A stretch of 64,000 nucleotides of DNA from Aspidiotus rigidus (GCA_035079385.1 JAVHKY010000013.1:10166001-10230000); one strand, 5' to 3'; shown: positions 1-13,538, counted from the stretch's first letter. The notes: generated from the letters alone by a model not told the origin. Program-made: numbers and translations.

Positions 1-1938
1 CTCCTCTGATGGTTGAAATATTTACAAGCCCCCTTTTATCATGTATAACTCCATATTCAGTCCAAATCCTTCATTAGGGAAATTTCGACCAATGTTTTTG
101 CCGAAAAAACGGACCACGGGACGCCCAAAATTTTCAAATTTCCATTTCTTCATAAAACCGGATTGTACATATCGAGTTATATGTGTCGGGAGGGAACCAA
201 TCAATTCTCAAATATCGATAGGAGAAGGACTAGAAAAATTTCAACAACCGTTTTTGCCCAACGTTCAAAATCAACCCTCCCCCTCATTCCCCACAGAACC
301 GGTTCCCTGTCGAAATTCTGGACTCTGAACCTCTGTACATCTGGAGAAATTCCATGTTTTAAACCTATAAGCTAGGCTACTAGTATGAAGTCTTGAGGGC
401 CAGAGGTGGACTGTTTATGTCAGTCTAATTTTAAGTTGTAGATGCTTCACCTAATTCAGGGATTTGAAGAAATTTCGAGCTCCGAGCCTGCAGCGAAGGG
501 AGAGTTTAAACAATTTGGAGCAAAGTACCTGTTGTAGAGGTGGGTCCACAGCCAGGAAGGTAGGCTATAACTATGAAGTCCTTAGCTAAATTTCTTCTCT
601 GGATATGAAAGCTAGACTACCACTGGCGTAAGCTAGGCCCAGAGGAGGATTTTAGGCACTGGTCAACTGGTCGATTGGTTGTACAGAAAAAATTACAAGT
701 TGAAGGAGGGCGTGACCTGGAATTATAAGAAGGAGATAGAGGAGGGACTTGAAAAATTGAGAAGCACGAAGGCATGACATTATTGAAGCCGGACATCACT
801 TAGGATCCCTAAAAACGAAAAAACAGCCAGGAGAGTGAGACGTTATCATGGGAGGATTTTTGGTTAAATACTTCCAGATAAGGGCCGAGGGACTTACAAA
901 AAGTAATTACATAGAGAAAATATTCTTTCAGGATTTTTGAAAATTTCAACTTCGTAGAAAGAAAAGAGAAGGAATTTATGACAGAGGGATTGAAAACAGC
1001 AGAGATTTGGCAGAAGGGACAATGACCTAAAGGTATGAGGCCGCTAAGGCGCCACTTTGCTCAATTATTTCAGAACTACTGCCTCCAAATGTGGAATTTG
1101 AAAGGAGTGACCATCATCCGGAGTGTGATTTCATTAATTTGTATAAAATTTTCATAATGAAAACTGACTAAATGAGTCTCCAAAAATGAGAGGCCGCTAT
1201 AGGGAGCAACGTCGCCTTATTTTTTTTAGAGCGTCCAAAGGTCAAATTTGAATTTGTTTTTCATCTTTTGCATTTTCAAAACTATACTGCATCGAAATGT
1301 CATATTTTGCGAGGAAAAGGTAGTGATGTTTGTTTTAAAAAAAGATTACATTCCTGATTCTGTTGAATTTAGGAAAATATTACCCTCTAGAAAATGAGCG
1401 TTACTACATTTGAAATTCTGTATATCGAAATATTCGATGTCTAATATTTATTTTGTTTTTCATTTTACAGGTAAGTTTTAGACCTAATTCGAAGATGAAT
1501 GTTCACCGAGAACAACGTTCTCGTTGGTGGACAAAACTTGAAATCCAAGAGCAATGGGAGAATCTGCTGGAAAATTATGGTATTGTTGAAAATTAGTTAT
1601 CTCGTATAATGCTACGTACTTCTTGATTAGCAAATGAGGATCCACAATCAATGAGAGCAAGAGAATGTTCTCTCAATTCTGCGGAAAAAAAGAAGAGTAA
1701 AAGAATGAAGGGGATTATGGAGGATAATGAATTCGAAGACGAATGTGTTCTTCCAAAACAATTTATTAGTCGTCCGCCCCATGTGTGTTCGATAGGAGAA
1801 ATTCAAGTGTTTGGGAATATTTTGAAAGGAAAGTTGAAAACTATTATTTGGGGACTGGAATAGTTTTGAACACGAATAAAGTTTGTACAAAAAGTTTGAG
1901 AACTCATATGCTAACTATTTCTTGAAGAACTGCAAAGT

Positions 1939-2153
1939 CAGGGTTTTTTCTTTGTTCGAGAAAAAGTAAACAAGATGAGAAATTTAAGAGAATTGATCAG
2001 GGCTGAGAAATTTCGCCCGGTCATCAAGTTTCAGGGATTAGCGATCGAACAAACCTTCTAACTTTCGAGAGAAAAAATGAGAATTTGACCTAGGAATAAG
2101 AGAGTCATGGAAAAGTCAGGGAAATTTTTGATTGAAAGAGAAAGACCACCCTG
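1939..2153. mobile_element. Decayed MITE, CAGGGTTGCCAC family
   Basis: Begins CAGGGTTTTTTC and ends AAAGACCACCCTG. The interior has the repeated phrases GTCATGGAAAAGTCAGGG and AAATTTTTGATTGAAA that also occur in the clean copies at 13.7 and 59.4 kb. No target duplication is left, so the ends are approximate. Confidence 0.45.
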
Positions 2154-4679
2154 TCACATGTTTAAATGTCATATTTTGTCCACACGACTGACTTTGTTTT
2201 CGGGAATATTGAGGTCAATGTTTTCTCGTAAAGAAAGTGGTGCATATGGATCTTCGAGCGACGATTGCCTCGTCTAATCAATTAGATATTTAAATGCTAG
2301 AAAAAATTGTCTGCGTGGGCGATACCTTCCGAAATGATGGAATTAATATTCAATCGACACGTTATGTATTATTTTTTTACTTGGATGGAGAGCGTTGAAG
2401 AGGGTACGAGGTCAAAGAGAGGCGCTTAGTGAAATTAGAATAAGAGTGGTAAGAAGAAGAAGAAGTCTCGTCGTGCGAAATTTTGTATCATCAAAAATTA
2501 AACGCAGGCAATATGACATTATACCTTATACCATGAGTATTTTACAAATATCAGATCATATAGAAAACTGTTGCTATTCGTGTCGTAAATACTGACATTT
2601 GAAGAATTCCAGGTGTCGTAAAATTTTAACGGCGTAATGAAAATCTTCTTGTTACCAGTACTCACCGGGTATGACATTTTAATAGAAAATGTATAATATT
2701 ACGGTATCTTATACTGTATTATTTTTGTCGATATTGTTTTATTATTGACAATTACTCGTCTCATATATTTGTGTCCCTTTCTTCCATCGGCCATACATGC
2801 GTGTATCTTATTCTGTTACCTTCTCTTTACCGTGCACCAAGCCTTCATCAGCTTCGCTATGTATCGTTTATTGTTCGAACGACCTAATTCTATAGTTTTC
2901 TATCTCTTCTAACGCCTTCCAGCAATCTTTTCCGGAATGTTTGTCTTGTGTGAGAGACTCCGTCCTCGGGCTCTGCTCTCTGTTGTCATTCCGTCGGTGT
3001 TTGTTATCACGGGCAACTACTTATTGTTCACCTTCCGTTGGAAAACGAAAATAAATTTACTCTTCAATATGACGCCATGTAAAGTCTTGAAAAATCTGGT
3101 AAAAAATGCTAAGCCAAATCTTTAGTGAGCGTCAATCACTTAGAGTGTAGAGAATGGATCGAAAGTGCTAGCCTGTATCTTATGGAGGGCAATAGTGTAC
3201 TTTTCTATTGTTATACGTAATTTTCAGTGTCTCGTTTCTTTTTCTTCGATTGTTTTGCCCGGCTTACGTACATTGGGAAGTATGGCATTGGTTACTAGAA
3301 CACATTCCAAAATAAGTTGTGGGCGCACATGCAGAAAGTGCTCGCTGGTGATCATTCGAAATTCAATATACACTTATTAACTTTCTTCATTTAAACACGC
3401 TACGACTACGTATGATTCGAAAACTTATTATTTGCATTAAGGCGAGTGCCAAAAAGGCAAGTGTCGGTTCTCTAATAGGATTTGAAGTCGGACTCGGATG
3501 TAGCTGACGATTAGTATGCAAACTGTTGACATTATATGCGCGTGTTCTTGGTTCGGTGTCAAATGAACCAAATAAGATGACTGGTAAAATGTATTTCTTG
3601 ATGGGAGAAGCGTAACAGATGCGATACAACGTAAACTAAAAGAAAAGAAGAACGGAAGGTGTTTGAGGCCTATGGTTTGATTAACAGTACTGTGCTTTGC
3701 TGTGCGTGAATTCCGTCTATAGAGCAACCTGATTTGAAACATCGACGTTAGTGTCATACTATCAGAGCAATTTCTATTAGTGTGGGCTAATTACAACGAC
3801 TTTCAACAGTTGTTAATCAGAACTCAGTTTCTTGGAAGGAAAAGAGGTTTATAAAGGACAATATTTTTAATGTAATGCATCGCTGATCTGCAAAACGAGC
3901 ACCTATACTAGTTTAATTTTACCAAAGAAATTTACGACTCCTTCGGCTTACCGCCTAAAGTCTTTCGCCGTCACCGCAATCTTTCAATGCCTACGATCAA
4001 TCTCAACTGTCCCCATCTTCACCATCACACGCCTTCGTTTGACTTCCTAACCACTCGTCTCACGCATTCACCCCCTTTTTGCCATCCTATTATTCATCTC
4101 CTATTATGTAACCTTCATCTGGGGCCCCAGCCTCAGCAAGAAAATATCAACGAAGCCGCCAAAGTAGCCACGAGACTACCGCATTCTCCCCGCTACAATC
4201 TGGAACTCCAAATCGCGGTCGGTGGATTGCCCACTGATAAGATCAAGTCTCGCAGATAAATTAGAATAAATGGAGTCATCACCCTTCTTATGGCTCTCGT
4301 TCCGCCAAGAATACCGACATCTTCAAATTTACCTCAGACGTTTTTAAAATGGCACGCTCATCTCCTTTCCAACCTTTTCTCTCTCTGGGCTGTCATTGTA
4401 ACCTGGACTGCCCATTTTCAGTCGATTTTCAGCTCGAGCTGCCCCCTCCCACTGTATTCTCAAAATCTCCTCGTCTCTCTCAACAGCTGTCGGCAATAAC
4501 CGCTCTTCTTCTACCTCCACGCTGCCAATTATCTCTTACGCATTCTAGTTTTTAACATGTTTCATATTTTTCCCAAAGTTTCCATAATCTTAGCTCATAA
4601 TGTCAAAATTTGCGAGTCCCCAAGTTGCACCCCTCCCACCCCTCGGAAAAGAATTAATCTGCGAGTTCCACGAGTCCTG

Positions 4680-4861
4680 CAGTGTTGCCAGGTCGAATTT
4701 TGAAAAAGTACCACATTTTGGAAAAAAAAAGCCTGTTGAAAAGTGCCACATCCCACAAAATTGTGCCACCAATGCCTGGAACTGGCTCCGGAGCCGTATT
4801 TTAACTGAAAAAATAGTGCCATGCCACCAAGGTCAGAAAAGTGCCACACCTGGCAACATTG
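4680..4861. mobile_element. Short inverted-repeat element, about 180 bp
   Basis: Opens CAGTGTTGCCAGGT and closes ACCTGGCAACATTG, so the terminal inverted repeats match over about 12 of 14 bases. The interior repeats the phrase GTGCCACA. The ends resemble the CAGGGTTGCCAC family but the body differs. No clear target duplication is visible. Confidence 0.55.
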
Positions 4862-5145
4862 GTGGTGTAGTACAGGATTTTATACTGTTGTACCAGGCCT
4901 GGTTTTTCATGAAGGATAATAGTAGACCTAGTATAACTTGGTATACTGTATAGCCAGTATAATGGCGGATAAGGAGTCGTCTTTAATTCTGAAATCTGCA
5001 AGTATGACGTCAAAGGCCGTGACCTGGAGATCTGGTATACTGGGAGACTCAAGCAGTATCACTATTAAGCCTAGTATGATAGAGACTTACGAGCAGAGTA
5101 AATGATCCCAAGAATAGAAGAAGAAAGCCAAAGTTGATGACATTA

Positions 5146-5316
5146 GCTCGTGACGTCATAACTATCCATGATGGCTGTCTGTGACGTCATCAACCTTTAT
5201 AACGTCACTTACGAGCGGAATGAGTGACCCTGAGAATAGAAGGTAGTAAGGAAGAGAGAAAGCTCAAGCTGATGACGTCACAGGCAGCCATCATGGATGG
5301 TTATGACGTCACGAGC
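5146..5316. repeat. Inverted repeat, ~49-bp arms, four TGACGTCA sites
   Basis: Arm 5146-5194 (from GCTCGTGACGTCATAACTAT to GTGACGTCATCAAC) is nearly the reverse complement of arm 5268-5316, with a 73-bp spacer. Both arms carry two TGACGTCA palindromes and the phrase CCATCATGG or its complement. The segments beside the arms (5087 and 5208, ACTTACGAGC...AGAATAGAAG) are direct repeats of each other, so a duplication with inversion is likely. Confidence 0.75.
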
Positions 5317-8300
5317 TTATGACGTTCATCTGAGTCCCGTGGAATAGATAGCTTGACTTACAGTTAACTGCGACTATCTTAATCCAAGGAAAAGGCGTAG
5401 GCCTATCTGAAAAAAATTCTCAAGTTAGACCATGATTTCATCGAAGAGCAGGCGTGGCCTTGAATTGTAAATGAGGTCACTTATTGGTAGACATTTGGCT
5501 GTGCCAGGAAATCTCGTTTTTCGTCAAGGTCATGATCCTAGTGCAGTCAAGGAGGTTGTAAGAAGAAAACAGAGTGGCCTGGCAAAGCCAAATGATGAAA
5601 GATCATGTTTCATGTCTTTCTGTATGCCCTACGTACTTGAAACGACTGGATTTTTATCGCTAAAATAAGTCAAAGCCAGTCCTACCTTATGGCGTCATCA
5701 GCTGGTCGAAATCTTGAACTACCTTATGGGCTTCAGAGCTCCATATTAGAGGTACACTAGGTTATCTATTGGCCTAGAACTCGACTGAGTTCTGGCTAAC
5801 TAGTTTACGGATTCACTCGCTGCATTAGTTTGTCTCCTTTTTAGGCTACTTTAGCTAACTCTCCCACCAGTATTTCCTACTTCTCAGTATTTTGTATATT
5901 AGGCTAATTTAGCCTTACTAACTGACGAGCTTACAGCCCCCTCCCCCTACCGTCTTAGCCCGGTATATTGTGCATTAAGCGAACGTGCGGACGGACGGAT
6001 CCAAATCCTAGATTGGAGGTTGTTTTTTCAAGTCCCAAGGTCATGGTTGTACAGACGTACGGATGCATGTATGATCCTGGAAAAAGGAGATGGGGAAACA
6101 CGAGGGTAATGACTTTCTTTTCGCTTGTGTGAGAATAAACAAAGCGCCTATTACAGCTTCAGCCCCGTCCTGAGCAGAGGTTTTCCTCCTCAATTCTCCC
6201 TATCGAGGTTCTTGAAAAAATAGCCCTGGAAGGCCATTGACCCAACTTTATGCTCCCAAGCAAGTCTGCCGTCAGAAGACGAAAGAATAGGCTACCATAC
6301 TACTCAATCCTCAACGGCCATTCTGATCCATACATTTTTCTAAAAAATACTCCAAAAGGAGACAGTCTTTCAACAAATATGAACACGTCTGTGTGCGAGT
6401 GAAAAATAACAGGACTAGCTAGACGTATACCACGCTCTTGGACATTACAAGTATACCAGTACCGATAAGAAGTTCATTAAAAGTACGATTTCCTGCAACG
6501 TAGGTGAGGTAACTATAGAATTTTTCAGTTTTCGAAGTCAAAAATATCGCTATAACCCAACAGACATCATCTGCTAGTTTCTCTTTTTTTCCTATGCCAT
6601 ATCCTTGCTGTACATCTCGCACCTTGATGTCAAAAACAACATCAAATATACCCAAACGACTTTTTTGGCCTCGTTTTTCGACTAATATTCGGTTTCGGAG
6701 TTCACACAGAAATAGATCTCACTCAACCGACGGACCAGCAATTGACGTATCTGTGCGAAATTTTAATTATAGAACCACAGAAACTCGTTAACTTAATCTT
6801 GTTCTGTAGAGAGTGTTTCAAAGTAAAATAGTTTGTCTCGATGCTATTTTATAGCATTCGACATTCGTGCGAACGAGGAGTTGGCTTTACTGCTTGTAAC
6901 TCGCAAAAATAGTTTTACATTTATTACTCGCGCATTCGAGCCGCGTGGAAACGGATCACTCGATATGGTGTGAGCTCTTATCACCAGGAAAACAGTTACG
7001 ATGGGGACGTCGGAAAATGGTCGTTGAAGATCGCGAGACTCAGCGCTTACAAAATTATCTTTCATGAAATATGTAGCATGATATTAGCGAAATCTTGTTC
7101 GTCAGAGGCAGTCGCCTCATGATTGGATCGATCGAGGTTTGGAAAGTTGTCAATTTACCCTTCCATCTTACCTCTCAATGCCTCAAGCTTTAGGAAGGCC
7201 ACAAACAAAGTTCGTTCTCCGTCTATTCATTACGGTCTCGTTCACTAAGTTCTATAAAAATTAGACCTCCACAGAACTGCACAGCCTACGAGTAAATGAA
7301 TATTCATAATTTACACTCATCACACCGGCATCGATTTTGATTCTACACTTTTTTATGATACCTCACATCCCCATCCCGTTTCGAAATTCATGCTACCTGG
7401 GCTAAGAATAATACTATATCTACATTTTGCATGTTGATGTGCCATATGGACACCCTGCGATAAGCCGAGCGCCCCCAAATCCCTGCGTGGAGAAGACAAT
7501 GAGGGGATACATCAAGATTATCGTATTGTTTCGTCCCGAACCCTAAATACTGAACACTCGATCTTAATCAACGAGATATCGTTCACGCCAAAGATGCGAT
7601 TTCAGATGTCGTACTTTCAAACACTTCGTACAACCAATATCTCTCAACTAAAGTGAAATTGTAAGCACTTATTCTACATCCAGTCATACCCAAAAGATCA
7701 CGAATAATTTCTATTCGCATATCTTCAATATTCGATTTGTCATTTTACGGGTTTCAAATCCATGAAAAAAAAATTCAGAGGTATCAACTACTAAAGAAAT
7801 CTCGCCGATCGATTCAATTAAACCATGCTACGCGCAAACATACAATTTGTATTATAATTAGGCGACGCGAGAAACTTTCGAGACCTGTCCAATTCACCTC
7901 TCAAGAATTTAGAAGGGCTTTTTCATTTCCGCAATTCTTGTTTCAACACGATACAGCTGCTAATATGGTGGAACCCGAAAAGAAAGCAATAAAGCGAAAT
8001 AAAATAATCAAAATCCTGAAGTCATAAAATTCGTTATCAATTTCAAACTAACTGTCTGCCCCCCCAATAGGTTTGAAATAAACGGACTGTATGCGGGCAG
8101 ATACTTTTTATACGCGATTTAAATGAGCTATACTTCTAAAAGCAAATTGAACGTCAAAATTCAGCCTCTCCATAGAGGATTGTTGAGAATGTATTTACGA
8201 GAGGTTAATTTTATTCTTGAGAAAAGTACAGAACCACGAATTTTATCCAAAAAGAATGGCCTGGATTCACGATTGAAATATTTTCGCATACCAATTCACT

Positions 8301-8339
8301 GAAAAAGAAAGACCGTTTCTGTGAACTTCTGAGTGTCAA

Positions 8340-9400
8340 GAGGCTTCCGATTAACTGAAAAAGCTGTACTCACGGCCCTTATTTCCGCAATCTGGAAAAA
8401 CAATTGTGTTGGTTACAGACTGTAGTAATTAGGCCATTGGAGCCGGGTTTTCGCAAGCAGATGACTCCGAAGAAAAACCAATTGTATATTATTGCAAGAC
8501 TCTGAGCGAGGCGGAGGAGAATTACTGTATCACTAGAAAAGAACTACTGGCAGTGATCAAGGCACTGAAAGTATTTATGTGGGTAGAAATTCTTATTAAG
8601 AACTGATCACGCTCCCTCACGATGGATGATGTCTTCCAAGATACCAGAAGGGCAAATATCAAGGACCTACACTTTTGGAAAGATCCATCAAAATTTTGAT
8701 GCCTTGTCACAAAGACCTTGCCTGGAGGAAAGCAGATCAGGATCAGAAGAATACTTCGAATACGAAGGATGTTCAACTGCAACATTAGGACATTGCCTCC
8801 ATTTTAATTAGAGAGGAAGAAAATATGCCACCGGATTTGTGGAGGATTAGTTCCAGATCAATCATTTGCAAGATTGTGAAACTCTCTACAGGTTGAGCAA
8901 GAGATTTGTTACAGAATTTGTGAATCTTCTAATGGTCTTGTAACTTGACACCAACAAGTCATTCCAAAGACCTTGATTACAGAAATGTTGAAGGCCGTTC
9001 ACAACAACACCTTGGTGTAACAAGAACACTGTCCAAGATGCAAGAGCGATATTACGGGCCTTCTTGTTGGTTGGATGTTGATGATTGGTGTCGACATTGT
9101 AAGTTATGTTTAGGTGGTAAGGGCCCCTCTACTCGAGGCGGGGCAAAGATGCAAGTTTACAATGGGATATCCTCGAGAGCGCACTGGACCTTTTCCAGAA
9201 ACAATATAGGAAATCTGAATATTGCAAATGATTGAAGTAGTTGTGCTTGTAAACCCCAAAGACTACAACTATTGCCTGTGGAAAATTGGACAACACGCTT
9301 TGGACTACCTACAGACCAAGGTCAACATTTTGAGTCAAAGGTATTAGATCTGGTCACAAGAATATTGGATCTAAAAAGAACTGATACCACACCGAGTCCC
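8340..9400 (+). pseudogene. Ty3/gypsy LTR-retrotransposon pol fragment (RNase H to integrase), broken
   Basis: Degenerate Metaviridae-type pol. After a short RT tail, 8430-8580 reads DCSN, a stop, then AIGAGFSQADDSEEKPIVYY and CKTLSEAEENYCITRKELLA, the RNase H start of gypsy elements. The next stretch keeps MMSSKIPEGQISRT. From 8990 comes HLGVTRTLSKMQERYY followed by CRHCKLCLGGKGPSTRG, the HHCC zinc-binding domain of integrase (both cysteines of the CxxC pair kept). At 9240-9400 pieces of the integrase core are visible (TTRFGLPTDQGQHFESK). There are several stops, frameshifts and deletions, and no LTRs or primer-binding site were seen. It is a dead fragment in the same sense as Clic. Confidence 0.88.
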
Positions 9401-10887
9401 CTTGTGTTATATATATATCTCCACGTGTCTACGTAAAGTTTTTCCTTTCTACACAATCCTTTATTGGGGAAGGTCAGTTTTTGCCAAATGGCGCTCGACG
9501 GGACGCCCAAATTTTCAGCAGAACACCCGCATAGGATTACTGTTAAAACTCGACGGTACAATCCAGAACACCTTTGCACACATTTCAGCTTGTTTCCAGA
9601 TCAAAAATCAAGATGGTGAGATTCGCTTCCCCAAAGCCTTTTCGAACGTTTGGTAGCGGGAAGAGGAGAGTAGCATAAAAAGAAAACTTGACAGTACAAT
9701 TCAGCACAAACGATTCACCTCCCTCCCGCCTTGAATCTTCCTCCGGGGAGGGGAAGGGGGACGAGGGACACGGACCTAAAGATATTTTCTTATCTACACT
9801 CTATACTTTCATATCGGACTTCTCTCTCAACCCCGGAGCATTTTCAAACTTTCTCATTTATTTCCTGGTGTACGATATTTAAACCCCCACCCGCTAACTT
9901 CAAGATCAATCAATATTCAACAACTTCAGTATGTTTATTATTCTGTAATTCAAACTTATCGTATATGAAGTGATCAAAGATGATGAAGATTTTTTAATAG
10001 AATTTGAGCGAAGTCAGGTCTCATTGAGCTTATGTCTCGAAATGCAGCGATCGAAACCCGGACTCATTACACGTCCCATTATACATGCAACAATTGCGGG
10101 CGAATTGCTCATGTTATAAGTATTATGTACACTCGGTAGTAAGTCATGTATACAATGAGTAAGTAAACACGTACCACACAAATCTCAATCGGCAAGGTCG
10201 ATGGAACGCTACTACATACCGTGTATTGCATGAAAGTTGCGAATACAGCGCCAGTAAATGTACGTGTATTTTAGCGCACGAAACAATCACACGCGTTTGA
10301 AGAATATGTGCCGGTTATGAATTAACCGGCCATGAATTACACGTCAAAGAAATGCGATTATGTGTGACTTCTTACACAAAACGACAATTCTGTAGACGAC
10401 ACGAAATAGGTTTTTGAGAACTATACAAAGTATAAGTACAGAAATTTGACGTTACAAGAATTTTGTGCTTACATAAAGTGAATTCTCGTTTCAACTCTTC
10501 AAGAATGATACTATTGCAATCCAGGTAAGATGGGAAGGAGAATGAGACATAATGAAAGAAGTGACGCTTGCACTAAGTTGATGTCAGCTGGAGTTGGAAA
10601 GGATATTGTGGACTAAGGCTAGAAGAGTTGAGGGATGAGGAGATCGGAGACAGGATATGGATGACTTCTAAATCACAAGTTTCATTTGAGGAGTTTTCCT
10701 TTTTACTCTAAAGAGATAGAAAACAACAAGAATTGAAACGACAAAAGTCATGTGGCATTCTTCATGCTAACAATTCTCAGATAACTCTTTTTAGAGATCA
10801 TGTCTCTCTCTGTCAAGTAGAGAAGATCAAATTCTACCTTTAGAAACTCAGCTCTTGTCTCTCATTCATCAACTATCAAGAAACTAT
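9401..10887. other. No gene; repeat fragments then unique DNA
   Basis: 9455-9900 carries phrases of the dispersed family that is also at 60-330 and 19.8 kb (GGGACGCCCAAA; AAACTTGACAGTACAATTCA). 9.97-10.87 kb is unique-looking DNA with moderate CpG and no supportable gene. Confidence 0.5.
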
Positions 10888-11109
10888 TTAGTAATCATTC
10901 TTATAGCAGCCGTCCTCTAGCATTCTTCGGGCGTACCCATACCACTTCAATTGCTTGGTTTTCATATCGTCCACCAATGTAAAATTCGGCACGTTCGTTT
11001 TCCTTTTGATAGCCCCATTCTGTGGATCGTTCTCAACTCTGATCGCCTCGCTGCTATTTTCTGCTGCGGAAATATGATTTTCTGGCTTTTGATGTACATC
11101 ATGCTTCAC
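10888..11109 (-). pseudogene. RTE-like non-LTR retrotransposon tail fragment
   Basis: A 73-codon minus-strand reading contains AIKRKTNVPNFTLVDDM and MKTKQLKWYGYARRMLEDG. This is the pattern seen near the C-terminus of many invertebrate RTE-like and related non-LTR polyproteins (a KxxQLKWYGHVxRM-type motif). Nothing recognisable of the reverse transcriptase precedes it, so this is a 5'-truncated relic. Confidence 0.6.
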
Positions 11110-11295
11110 GAAAAGTTCATTCCAATAATATTCATATTTTTCTTATAACTTTCAACCGTACAGTCTAAAACGCGACTTAATCGCTCCTCCCACACGCTAT
11201 ACGAATACATAAAATTATATCAGATAATATCGAATCGGCGTGCACTTTTTCGGAGGCATGTTCGATATGAGAGCGGTGCAAATAAAATTGGTACA

Positions 11296-11805
11296 ATGAT
11301 TGTACATTTTTCTCCGCGAGAAACGACGGGGAAAACGCGCAGGCGGAACTCTTGTTCGATACAAACCGGCGATGAGTCAATGATATTCATAACTATTTTT
11401 GCCGATTATCGACCAACGTGGAGCTCTGGAACAATGCGCAATTTGTATTACACTAGACTAGTCGACCTTCACGAAAAAAAAACTTCAGATAGGACGCAAG
11501 AGCGTGACAATCTTTTCTTCGGATATCTCGTAGAAAATATCTACGCTTGGTTAGTTTCAGATATATTGGATCCTACCAAATGCAGAGAAGTAGACTCACG
11601 TCGTCGGAAAATTTACTATGGGCAAAGATATTCGCGCGAACTTTCTCAAAAAGGTCCAAAATTGCAAAGAGTAAGAACTCGAGGAGAAATCGCTTCTACC
11701 GTATATCTGTCGCAAAATATCGAATTGGAAAATTTAACCGGCGTGACCATGAGTCAAAGGTCCGCTTCAAAGTCATCAGCGTATCAAAAATCATTAATCT
11801 TATGA
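11296..11805 (+). CDS. 169-codon open frame, unrecognised (possibly chance)
   Basis: The longest + strand reading outside retroelements and repeats. The product would be basic, rich in Arg and Ser, with no signal peptide, membrane segment, zinc motif or repeat that I can see, and it matches no family I know. No splice-site arrangement or Kozak context supports it strongly. In 64 kb of AT-rich DNA a frame this long can arise by chance roughly once in several windows, so I give it low weight. Confidence 0.12.
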   Translation: MIVHFSPRETTGKTRRRNSCSIQTGDESMIFITIFADYRPTWSSGTMRNLYYTRLVDLHEKKTSDRTQERDNLFFGYLVENIYAWLVSDILDPTKCREVDSRRRKIYYGQRYSRELSQKGPKLQRVRTRGEIASTVYLSQNIELENLTGVTMSQRSASKSSAYQKSLIL

Positions 11806-13538
11806 TATGTTCTGAAGTATTGAATATTTTGTAACTAACTTGTTTTCGTCATATTTCGTGCTCATGATTTTGAAACGAAAAGCGATCTGGTCTCATTCAA
11901 CTATCGCCTCGCTCTAATCTTTTTCGCTTCCTTATAGTGGAATTTTTCCAAGTTCTTTGAAAAAGTCAACTGTCTCCCCTCTCTGCTGCTCGGTCGCACT
12001 TTTTGACATTTTTAGTGTCTTTACCGGCACCTCACCTCACAATTAGAAATCCGCGAGACTGATTTGCCCCCCTCAACCAATCCAAAAATCTGCGAGGCTG
12101 AGTTTGAGTTTTCTAGTCCTAACGTACAGTATATGAGGTTATTCGCCAATGAAGGCGAAGTATGCGCTGCTATATGGAGATTATAAGTGATAATGACTAT
12201 ACGACATGTTTTCTTTTTGCTCTTTTTCCTCGTGAAATTCAAATGGAAAGCACCCTAGAAGAATCATGAAGTTGCCAGAGTAGACTCTGATCTTACCCTG
12301 GTTATCGTATTTAATAAACAAAATATTCATCAAAAAGATTATGAGCGCTCTGTGGGAAATGCATGGATGATCTTGTTATGTTTGCTCTGTCGTGGAGGGG
12401 AAAGGGGAAGGCGAGAAAAGAAAAAGAGAAGAAAGAAAGAAATGAAAATGAATATTTTATAACCAAAAAAAAATATTTATTAGGGGGTTTAGGGATTTGA
12501 TAAATTCTTTTTTTTTTTTTTTTTTTTTTTTTTTGACAGTATGTTGTTGGAGTGTCGCCCATTGAAGCGCCACTATTATTTTCTTGAGATGAATAACTTT
12601 TGTCTAGTAAAAATGATGACACCGAGGCTGTTTCGAAACGTCGATGTGAGTTTTTTAAAAATCGTGATGATAAAAGCCGTTCTATATCTTTTCTAATTAT
12701 TCTTTATCACGGAAAAAATATTCATCTTTAAACTTTTGTATATCTCATTTTTAAGAATTTATTAATCAGTCAAATAGTGAGGAACTTTTAAAAATCATTC
12801 CTGAGTTATTTATATGGGTTTATTACACAGTACCACGTTCGAGTGTTGCCTTGAAAGTGGCGCTCCTAGCAGAGCCCTTACAGGCGAATATTAGCTATAA
12901 ACTAGGCTTAACATTCAATGTGCTAAATTATACTAGAGGAATGTTGATGACGTCACGGATGTCGATGACGTAACAACGATGACGTCACAAGGAGATGGTT
13001 GTTGTCTTTACTGCGCCTCTATCTGCTATCGAAAATTTGCAAGTTTGGGACTAGGTTTCCACTTTTTCATGTCTTTACCGGCACCCCAACCGTCTATTGG
13101 AAGTCTGCGAGTCCAAGTCCGAGTTGATCTTCTACCTCCCATCCGCCAAGAAAATTTTCGATAAATCCTTGACTTGATCCAGAATAGTTAGCTTATTATA
13201 CTAGATTAAAAAGGAGTCCCCGAAAGCTAGTTCGCTTCTTATACTAGACTAAGAATGGGGACAAACGAACGTATGATTTCCATGGAGCGGAGAAAGTTTA
13301 TTTAACTTTGAACTAGGCCTAGCATATGCCTACAATATGCTATATTAATACTAGGATATACTCGGCTCAAACGCGGCTAGTATAGACTAGGCTTTGTCCC
13401 CCTCCCGTTGATGGACTTGAAATCTTTGACCTCATCCAGAAATCGGCGAATCCAAGGAAGAAATAGAGAGAAAGAAGAAATATTAAGTTACTGATTTGAT
13501 GACGTCACTAAAAGGTTTAACCTGGTTGCTGTCTTTAC
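11806..13538. other. No gene; dispersed repeat phrases and poly-T
   Basis: Two copies of a dispersed phrase, GTCTTTACCGGCACC, at 12018 and 13070, with following sequence that also aligns (AAATCYGCGAG). A ~26-base T run lies at 12508-12533 beside a purine-rich tract at 12395-12480. TGACGTCA occurs at 12947 and 12980. Multiple TATACTAG-type phrases lie at 13190-13400. Confidence 0.5.

Larger units (their letters stand above)
1..8339. other. Upstream DNA, no gene recognised; decayed dispersed repeats
   Basis: No coding exon could be supported. Positions 60-330 and 22.2-22.5 kb share short phrases with the 45-bp repeat family (for example GGGACGCCCAAA, also at 9.50 kb, and CGGTTCCCTGTC). A short reading of about 60-70 codons at 1651-1863, after a stretch with GTAAGT at 1470, resembles no family I know. 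Stretches 2.2-4.6 and 5.4-8.3 kb are AT-rich and otherwise featureless to me. They could be intergenic DNA or a 5' intron of Clic. Confidence 0.5.

Noticed and set aside
1475..1863. A two-part reading (NVHREQRSRWWTKLEIQEQW; then the 70-codon ORF at 1651) as a transposase or host exon
   Set aside because: No catalytic residues or known motif could be seen, and the two parts are separated by stops. Noted only in the regional entry.
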